NCBI GenBank assembly: GCA_963978895.1
Contig: OZ022242.1
Location: 36,924,924 to 36,988,923 of the forward strand
Direction of reading: 5' to 3'
Length of the DNA: 64,000 nucleotides
From: Erpobdella octoculata
Taxonomy: Eukaryota; Annelida; Clitellata; Hirudinida; Erpobdellidae
Below the pieces are notes generated by a model that had not been told where the DNA came from, did not search any database, and was given only the letters and a program-made list of their open reading frames with translations. Below, piece after piece: positions 1 to 9,800 of this stretch (its first letter is position 1; the number at the start of each line of letters is the position of its first letter). Position numbers and translations under genes: made by a program.

Positions 1-1
1 G

Positions 2-190
2 AGCAATAAACTTCCAAGACTGGCAAAGGTCACTCGCAGTTTATTTAATATTTCAGCAACTCAGCACAAAATCAAGCAAGCTTTCGGTGCTGCAAGTAAA
101 ACTCTGACCAATTTGCGTACTAGCATGAATTCCGAGCATGTCGACGAACTACGATTGCTGCTTAATTGCTGCTTAATGATGCATAATTGA
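2..190 (+). pseudogene. hAT-type transposase C-terminal dimerisation segment (partial)
   Basis: Frame 2 is open from the window edge to TGA at 188-190 (62 codons). It reads LPRLAKVTRSLFNISATQ, then a QAFGAASKTL stretch, then MNSEHVDELRLLL. This follows the hAT dimerisation pattern: a Leu/Arg helix, the 'I.ATs' motif, a degenerate 'ER.FS.AG', then an Arg-rich helix and 'E.V..L..L'. In catalytically normal members the middle is ERxFSxAG; here it is KQAFGAAS. The copy is therefore diverged, or a domesticated derivative. The upstream part lies outside the window. A minisatellite begins in the last codons. Confidence 0.6.
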
Positions 191-620
191 CGTCTAATGA
201 TGTACTTAATAATGCATAATTGATGTCTAATGTTGTGCTTAATAATGTCTAATGATGTGCTTAATAATGTCTAACGATGTGCTTAATGATATCTAATGAT
301 GTGCTTAATGATGTCTAATGATGTGCTTAATGATATCTAATGATGTGCTTAATGATGTCTAATGATGTGCTTAATGATGTCTAATGATGTGCTTAATGAT
401 GCATAATTGATGTCAAATGATGTGCTTAGTGATGCATAATTTATTTCTAATCATGTGCTTAATGATGCATAATTGATGCTTAATTATACATATATAATGC
501 TTAATTATACATATATAATGCTTAATTATACATAACTGATGCTTAATTATGCATAATTGATGTTTAATAATGTGCTTAAGGATGCATAATTGATGTTCAA
601 CGGTGTGTTTAACGGTGGTT
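165..620 (+). repeat. Minisatellite, units built from TGCTTAATGATG(T/C)
   Basis: About 20 irregular copies of a roughly 22-bp unit (taatgatgtgcttaatgatg) with TCTAATGATG and GCATAATTGATG variants. The array starts inside the final codons of the hAT fragment (gctgcttaatgatgcataattga) and decays towards 620. A short GAGT run follows at 648-670. No coding potential is seen. Confidence 0.85.
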
Positions 621-680
621 AACTTCTAAAGTCACGTCGACATCCGTGAGTGAGTGAGTGATTGAGTGAGGTTGTGAAAT

Positions 681-690
681 TATATAAATA
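681..690 (+). promoter_or_regulatory. TATA box of the adhesion GPCR gene
   Basis: The sequence TATATAAATA lies 160 bp upstream of the start codon at 841. A pyrimidine-rich initiator-like stretch (gttttcaaca, 711-720) sits about 30 bp downstream. The implied 5'UTR is about 125 nt with no intervening ATG in good context. This is inferred from position and motif only. Confidence 0.5.
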
Positions 691-840
691 GATAAGTTGG
701 CAGCCGATTTGTTTTCAACAGAATTTATTATCAAAAGTTTGTTTTTAAAACTTTTTGTAGTAAATAAAATCTTATTGTAACGTTTCATTTAAACAGTTTT
801 TAGAAACTTTTAAATTGAGATTATTTTTACAACCAGAACA

Positions 841-3800
841 ATGAAGATTCTAACTGTTACCTTTCAAATTTTATTACTTCTAATAATGTGTTGGATATGC
901 AACAAATTGTCGTTTGTCCAATCTGAAGTTGTCTTTGAAGAAAATAAACTGATGCGTCATTACGTTGGATGTTTTTCAAATATGGAAGACTTTAATGAAT
1001 GTTCTATAGAAGAACCATTAAATATAAAAAAGTGTTTGACTTGTTGTTCTAAATCAGATAATTACACTTTTGCAGCATTAAAAGTATTATTTAATTTAGC
1101 TTTTTGCTTCTAATAAATGTGAAGTAAATTGTTTTTTAATGTTTAATTTCAAATATCAGAGCCAATCAAAATGTTACTGTGGTAATCAATTCAATCAATC
1201 AGCACATGATTTAGATTGTGATGGTTTTTGTAAAAATTCAACAAGGGATCCATGTGGTGGAAATAATGCTTACAGCATTTACACAGGTTGTGACAGTAAT
1301 CAAAATTATTATAGATATTTTATTATATTAATTTATACAAGTTATATAATACCATTGTTTTGTTTAAAAACCAATATTGAAAATAAAATTAATTACTAAC
1401 CAAAATGAACGTTTAAATCATTTTAGTTTGCGGTGTTGGAACTTATGGGAAAGATTGTAACTTTCCTTGCAGTAAATGTCGTAACTCAATTCCTTGTAAG
1501 AGAAACACAGGTGATTGCATTGATGAATGCTATAAAAACTCTACCAATGATGTTAAATGTGATTTAAGTCAGATTTATTTATTTATTTGTTTTTAACAAT
1601 TATTTTTAATTGTTTAAATAAACAGAAAATTTAATTTATTACAGGCAATCGATTGATTGATGTGAATGTGGCTTTCAATCAAGCTGCAGAGCAGAGTTCA
1701 ATTTGCAGAGAATATTACAGCAAGGATATTATTTATTCAGCTTATTTAGCAGTAGATGAAAATTTTAATTATTTTTATAAAGGACGTACTTGCACTAGTA
1801 CGGAGTGCACTTACAAAAACAGTTGGTTATCTGTAGACTTGATTGCAAGAAGACAAGTTAGAGAAGTTGTTGTGACTAACACAGACGGTTTTGTATTTAT
1901 TTTCAATTTGTTTTTAATGTGTTTTTAATTCGATTTAACTGAAATTTATTTATATAATTTTTAAATTATTCTAATCGTTTTAATTTTTAGACTCTTTGAA
2001 TTTATTTTAGTTAATTTTTTAATCTATTTTTTTCAATAGTTCGTTTCTTAAAAAAATATTGTATTTCATTTTTGGATTTGAAATTTGTTCAAAACATAGG
2101 CTGGAATGTTGGACATTTTCAAATATATTTATCTGAAAACAAACCATCAGGAAATATTTCACAAGATCTTAGAAATTACCAATTGTGTAACACATATCCT
2201 TATGAAATATTGAACATAAAAACATTGAACGTGACGTGCAATGACAACACAACTGGTAGATATTTGATCGTTGTTTTGCCAAGAATTCTATGTTTGATCA
2301 TTTGTGAACTTGAAGTTTATCTCCATGGTAAGAAAAAATCATTTTTTTGTTTTATATTATTATAATTTATAAAAAAATCAAGAAACTTTTTTTTATAATT
2401 TGTTTTACCAGATTGTTACAACTGCAGAGAAAATGAAATTTGTTCAGAAGAACTTTTTGAAGGTCGTCGAAGCAGATGTGTTTGCAAACCAGGGTTTATG
2501 AAAAAAAATATTACATCAAACTGTTTAGGTTATTAGAACACAGTAAATTATAATAAAACTTAACATCTTATTAAATAATAAGTATATTATAACAATTTCT
2601 GTGTAATAAGTATAATATGAATAATTTTTTAATAATATGTTGTATTTTAATCACAAATATGATGGCCGGACAAAATGTCATGGACAAAATGTCGCTGACA
2701 AATGTCATAAGAACAAAATGTCATAATGACAAAATGTCATAAGGACAAAATGTCATAAAGACAAAATGTCATAAGGACAAAATGTCATAAAGACAAAATG
2801 TTATAAGGACAAAATGTCATAAGGACAAAATGTCGTTGGACAAAGTGTCGTGGACAAAATGTCGCGGACAAATGTCGTTGGACAAAGTGTCGCGGACCAA
2901 ATGTCGCGGAAAAACTTGTCACAGAAAAATTGGTGGGGGGCCTAACTACTTGCCAAAAGCGCCCTTAAAAATTTATTAAACGTTTAAATCTGTTTTTCAG
3001 ATATTTGATTTTACATAAATATGAATAAACACTATAAACCTCTTATAATTTGCTGACCAAAACTTTTTCCAGTTACATAAATGTTTCATGTGTCAATGAA
3101 AGTAAATTTTTAGTAATTCCATAGTAATTTTCAGTAAAAAGCACTAATTTCTAGTGTTTTGTATATTTTCTGCTAAAGAACATAACGCCAAATTAGTTTT
3201 TGTCGGTTTCATAAATCCCCGATATGGTTTTATCACTCTTGCTTCGTTATTAACGATCTAAGATTCTATTTGTTGAAAATATTTAAAACCTTCTTTAAAT
3301 ATTTTTGTTTTTACATGTAACTTTATATTAGATAATGTTACCACGGTATTTGTTAAGATTAACAAGCTTCTTGAAAATTATAAATCTGTACCAAACACTT
3401 TGACTTTTTGTACACGACGTTTTGTCAATGACATTTTGTCTACGTTGTTCTGTCCACAACATTTTGTCCAACAATTTTTAGTACTCATGACATTTTGTCC
3501 GCGAAATTTTGTCCTAGAGCCCTAATCATACATTAAATCAATGAGGTTTTATTTTAAATAACTTTTAGAAGTAACAATTTTTATTTTGTCATGTATTTGT
3601 CAGATGTCGACGAATGTCAAAATAGCAACACTTGTTCAGAAAATGCCAGATGCACAAACACTGATGGAGGTTACTCATGCAAATGCAATGATGGATATTT
3701 TGGTAATGCTACAATAAAGAATGGCTGTCGAGGTTAGAATTATATTTTTAAATTTCAATTGTTAAAAATATCAAAAAAATAACTTTATTTTAAAGAAAAC

Positions 3801-6800
3801 CAAACACATGAAAACTATCTCGGTTGTTACACAAAAGTTGAAACATTGAATCAAACGATTTTTAAGAGCGATGCAACAACCCAAACTTGTTTGAAATTTT
3901 GCTCAGACGATTTAAACCTCAATACGTTTGCTGCTTTAAAAGTAAACTTCTAATAAATCATGTAATGTACACCAAATAAATTAAACTGTCGAGTGAACAT
4001 TTGTTGAATGAAAATGTTGCAGAATGGAAATGAATGTCATTGTGGAGAAAGTTTTTCATGGTCAGCAGAAGAAGAAGAATGTAATGTGACATGCGCAGAT
4101 GATTTGAATCAACAATGTGGAGGACTTGATACGTTCAGTGTGTATACGTGTAAGTCAGAATAGATTACCGATATTGTAATGTGGTTGTTTATAAACAAAT
4201 ATGTAAAAACAGAGTTCACAATTTTCCCCAAAAGTACTGACTATGAATATACAGAGTGGGCCAAAAAAAGTGAGACGTCCTATAATATGTTCTTTACATT
4301 ATAAAAACATAATTGATCACACTAAAAGTCAAAGATGGTGACCGGAAATTAACTAAATAACGACTTAATGATTAGAGTTAGTAAGTAAGATCATCTAGGT
4401 AATATTTTGTTTATTTGGAAATATTTTGTCTAAATTTGATATAATTATATTTGATTCCATGAAATTATCTCACTTTTTTTGAGCCACCCTCTATTACCAC
4501 AAAACAATTTTTATCATCCTTGCTAAAAAGTTTTTTGATTTAATAGCATACTTTTCTGCAAATAAAATATTTTCTCTTATTCTTTCTTTCATATTTATTG
4601 CAGTTTTTATTTCATAAAATATTTTAACTTTGCAGTTTTAAACCACTAGGATATTCATTAAGAATTTATAGGCCATAATAACAATAACAAAACCAAAAAT
4701 TGAAATGATTTGTAGCTTGTCCAATTGGATACCACGGTCTAGATTGCAATATACCGTGTTGGAAATGCCGCAACTCTGTGCCATGCTTCAGGAAAACTGG
4801 AAACTGCTATGAAACATCAGAGTCTTCTAGCTATAAATCAGGTGTGTTTTATTAATTATTAATTTTTAAAAGTTCAATAAAATATAAATAAAATTAGATT
4901 TTACACTTCAGGTGGGTTGATGTTTGATGTCAACATGGTTTTTAATAAGAGTTAATAAAAACCTAAGTTTTTTAAGAATAATAAAAAATCGATTGTATGG
5001 TTTTTTGAAGATTTTTAGGTCTTGTAAGTTTTTAAATTCTAAATTGGTAGACTATGTCGGTACTTCTATCGGTCCCGAACGCTATTCTGAGTGCCTGATT
5101 CTGGATGAAATTTATAAGGGTATGCGGACGTTTCATCAAAGAACGATTCATAAAGGGACTGTTCATCAAGGACTATTCATCAAGGGACTATTCATCAAGA
5201 GACTATTCATCAAAGGACTATTCATCAAGAGGACGGTTCATCATAAGGACTGTTCATCTAAAGACTATTCATCAAGAGGACTATTCATCAAATTTTGAAG
5301 ACATTCAGAAACCTTTATCAATATATACCCAAGATATTTTCAGCGTAAAGTAATTTGCTGTATTTTTAAAAGACAGTTCTTCATCTTTGATAAAATAAAT
5401 TTCAAACATATCAGTAATTTTAAAAAAATAGTGATGGCAACCAGGGTTGTTAAGAGCGGTACTATTGGCTGACAAGATCGTTGATGACAGCGTCGCTACA
5501 TTTTTTAGCTGTTTTCAGCGCTATATTATTAAAAAACAGACTCAGACTCAGATTTCTTGCAAACTTCAAATAAAAACTAAATACATTGGAACTCATTTAA
5601 TTGATATAAAAAACCTGAGTCTGGTTGATTTATCGACGATTCGGACGAGCGTAGGCGTCTCTTTGAAATGACCTTTCCTGACCTCGCTAAAGCGAGCGTG
5701 TTCGTCTCTTTGAAGTGTGGCAGAAGTGGTATACCGGGTGTTAGTGATGTTTTGAGGTGTATGGTATCTGGCTGTTTGAGTGTGTATATACTTATAGTTT
5801 GTACGAACAGTTGAAAGCAGTTTTTTTAAACTTATTATTCAATTGTCTTTTGTCCGTTTTATCTTAAGATCTTGACGTTATTTCTTGTCCGACGAATAAA
5901 ATTGTTGTATATTACAACCATGTCTTCTACAAACTTGCTGCTTGCTCGAGGCAAAAGTGTCTTTAAAGCGTGGCCGCTTGGTGTTAAACGACCGATGCCA
6001 GATTTGACATAGCGGGCATGTGTGATGCTTTGACGTGTTTGTGGCCTTTGGTAAATGTGTACATATATGGTTTACTAAAACAGTCGAATTTAGTTTTTCT
6101 GGTGCTGTGACCGGGAGCGGAAGCGGGAGACAAGCGGGAAGAGAGAGCGACCGGGAGCGTGAGAGCAAGCGGGGAAGGAAACGGGAACGAGAGAGAAAAA
6201 CGACCGAAAAACCTCTAAAATCCCCGGACAACACAAGGTACCTCGATAGTTCTATTATAAAGAATAAAGTAATTGGATGCAAGCAGAGTAGCACTGTAAA
6301 CTTGATTTAAATTACCTTACATTTTGGTAACATATTTTGGTTGAAAATAACATCTTAAACAATTTTATTAACTTTTTTGATGAATAGTCCGCTGGATGAA
6401 TAGACATTAGATGAACAGTCCTTATGATGAACCGTCCTTTTGATGAATAGTCCTTTGGTGAATAGTCCTTTGATGAATAGTCCCTTGATGAATAGTCCTT
6501 GATGAACAGTCCTTTGATGAATCGTCCTTTGATGAACAGTCCTAGAATCTTTATAAGATACACACAAACGAGGTGGCACACGCTCTCCAAAGAGAATGTC
6601 ACGCCCATGAATTGCTTAACCAAATTCGATACGTGCTTTCAGGCTTTCTTAACCTCTGTGCGACCCAAATGTCCTAAAACTATTCGTCCCGAGACCTAAT
6701 CGTCCCAGGACCTAGATGGCGGGATCTAATCGGTTGAACCAAGTTATCCTTAAGTTTTTTATTTAGTCATTCTTAAAGTAGGAACAAATATTAGAGCCAC

Positions 6801-9800
6801 TGAGTGAACCAGCCATTTCTAGCGATTGACTCATTTTATATGTCTTTATTAAAGCACATTTTAATACATATTGCATTTATATATAGTAGGTTGTGTCAAG
6901 CAAGCGTGGCCTCAGAATGCACTTTACATTTCATTTGACTATGGACAACTAGGAGAAGAAAAATACGGAAATATAACATGTAATGAAGCAGGTTATTATA
7001 TTTTAGTTTAATCAAATAGTTAACTATTTTTCTGATGAATACATTAAAGATACTATACTGTTACTACTATTGCCAGATAACTGGGATTTAACAGATGTTC
7101 AGCTATTAGGCAGATGTGAAGGTAACTTCAAAAACGGCTACAGCTGGAAAATTCTTACACCGTTCACTATAGGCCCTTACCTGTGCGAGACAGACGGTAT
7201 ATTAAAAATGATAAGAGACCTTGAGGTTACTTTGAAATTTTTTTAACTGAATTGACCTTTTGAAAACCATAATTAATATGTTACGCACAGGCCAGTAATG
7301 ATCCGATATCTGTCGTGGCTAAAAATTCATTAATAATAACCCAAACTAAAAAAGAAATATCTTTGGAAGAAGTTTTTAAACTCACTGAATTTTTGAAATC
7401 AAGACTTGACCGTGAATATGCCATAGAAGAAGAGGTATTAGTGGTCCCATTATAGTTCTCTCGAGCCTTAAAAATAATTTATTTTTGTTTTAAAAGGTTG
7501 GAAAAAATCTGATTGGAACAGTAAGCAATTCTTTGAAGAATTTAAATCGACGCATGTTAGATTCTCAAAACAATTTTTCTTCAATTAACCGGTTAGGTTT
7601 TGTAGTATTGAAACAACTGAAAATGTTTCTGAATACAAAATAACTCGATGGTTTTAATTTTTAAATATAATTCTGAACTACTTCAAGGCTGGTCCAATTG
7701 GTCGATGCGACCGTTTTGAAGGTTAAGCTGGACGAAACAACAAAAACCATAACGTGGTCAACTCCAGGAATTGCAGTCTATATCAGTCAGTTGAGCCACA
7801 ATTCTATAAATAAAATAGAAAGCATCACATTACTAAATTCTGGACAAATTGTTACAAAGGATCATTATTACATGAATGACTTATCAAATGCTACGGAATC
7901 ATTTGTGACAGTCTTTTTACCAAAACAAGTCTACAGCAGTGTTCCAATAAGACAAGGTGGTTTTACAAATATTCTGAGCTATTTAAAACATAAATTAAAA
8001 ATTTATCAAATAATTTGATTTGCAGTGGCAGATCCATGAGGGCCCTGTGGGTCCGAGCCCCCCTCAGATGTTTTAAAAAAAAATTAATTTTTACTTAGCT
8101 GGCAACGTCATTATTTTGTCGCTGGCCTATAAGGCTTTATCTTTACTAAACTCACTTCTCGACCATCAATATTTCTGATATTTGGCTGATATTTAAAAAC
8201 TTCTGGTTTTTGAACTAATTTAATACCAATTATATTTCAAATAATATTTCCAAAAACATCTAGACCAGGTCTAGTAGACCTCCGCCAGTAGGTCCAGCCA
8301 AAACAGTTAAAAATGAAACTCTTTTTTTCAAATATGCCCAAACGAGTAAACGACTTAGCAGTAATCATTGGTTATAAAATGGAATCTGAGCCAAAAATAA
8401 AAACGTTGCCGGATTTTTTCATACCGCGGATTTAAGAAATACCCCAGCTGTTGCCTGGCTATTTTGGACGCGTGAGTCTAACCGTAGAATAATGCTGACA
8501 AACGACGTATGATAGCGCAACAGTTACAATGGACAAGTTCAATGAATGTAAAGCAATCCTAAGGTACTAACTGTTTTATTAAATAAACTGCTTTAACTAC
8601 AATCTAAACTCGATCGGCTCCAAGAGCTTTGAGAACAACGTGAGCGTTCAGAACAACGAACGGATGTCAAAAATGATTGAGCAGTTTATTGACTCAGCCA
8701 CAAGGCAGGGAATGATGGGTAATCAAGACATCTCCAATTGTCTTTGTCATTAGATAGATGGGTTTTTATGAATCAGTCTTAGTGTTTCTTTAACCGCTTT
8801 TCAGTCGTTTCGACATGCGTAAGAATCAGGAATGACTAGGATACTGCACTCCTACTAAAACGTCTACCAAAAAAGCCATTCTCTTGGTAAAAAAAAAATT
8901 ATTTCTGCTATCTGTGTTCAGTGATAATTCTTTTCCGTCTGATTGAGACGATCCTAGTATTTAATACTAAAAAGTCATTCTCAACTTTGAAGTGTCTAGT
9001 CTGATGACCTATTAACTCTACAGCACAATGGAAAAGAGGTATATTGTGCTGACATTGCTACAGTTAAAAAATTATCTAAAGAAAAGATGAAAGAAAGAAA
9101 AAAAGAAACAAAAAATTCAATTTTAATTCTTTTTTTCTTTTGGTTTTACTTAAAAGAACTCGAGATATCTTAAAACGGGTTGCGTAACAACAACAATCAA
9201 CATTTTAAAAACTAAAAAAATTTGGGCCCCCCCCCCTACCAAATTTCTGGATCCACCACTGTTGATTTGGAACCATTAATTAATTAATCAGATTCACAGC
9301 AAGATTGTAGCTTGGTTGAACGAGCAGATGTACGAACCATTTTCGTGTCTTACAAGTCTAGCAATCTGTTAATCAAACCAAAAAATAACTCTACAATCAG
9401 CGAGTATATCGTGAAAGTTTCAATTGGAGAATTCAAAGTAGAAAACCTAAAAGAAAAAATCCGTCTACGGTTTCAAATGCGTGAGGTATATTATTGAAAT
9501 GAAAATATTTAGTTTCTAAAATTTTGGTTAAAATTGGTCCGGATCCTTCCCCTTTCGTTGTAAAAAAACTCAAATTATTTAACACTTTACAGAAAGTTAC
9601 ATGGTGATACAAAACTAAGCCTATCAAATTACCTAGCATACAGAGTAGCAGTTGTCATAACGTCTCTTCATCTTGTTTTAAATCTTTCATATTAACTTCA
9701 CCCTGTTTGCTTCATTGCCAGACGCTAGTCTAACTGTAGTTTGCTTAAAATAATTAATTTAAATAATTTAAATATTGCTTACAGTGACACCGTAACAACA

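Noticed and set aside
165..620. CRISPR-like array
   Set aside because: Units are contiguous without unique spacers; an ordinary minisatellite in a eukaryotic genome.
5105..5353. FIKGLFIK / DYSSRDYSS repeat proteins, also at 6312-6623
   Set aside because: They are translations of the foldback arm minisatellite and occur on both strands in opposite arms.
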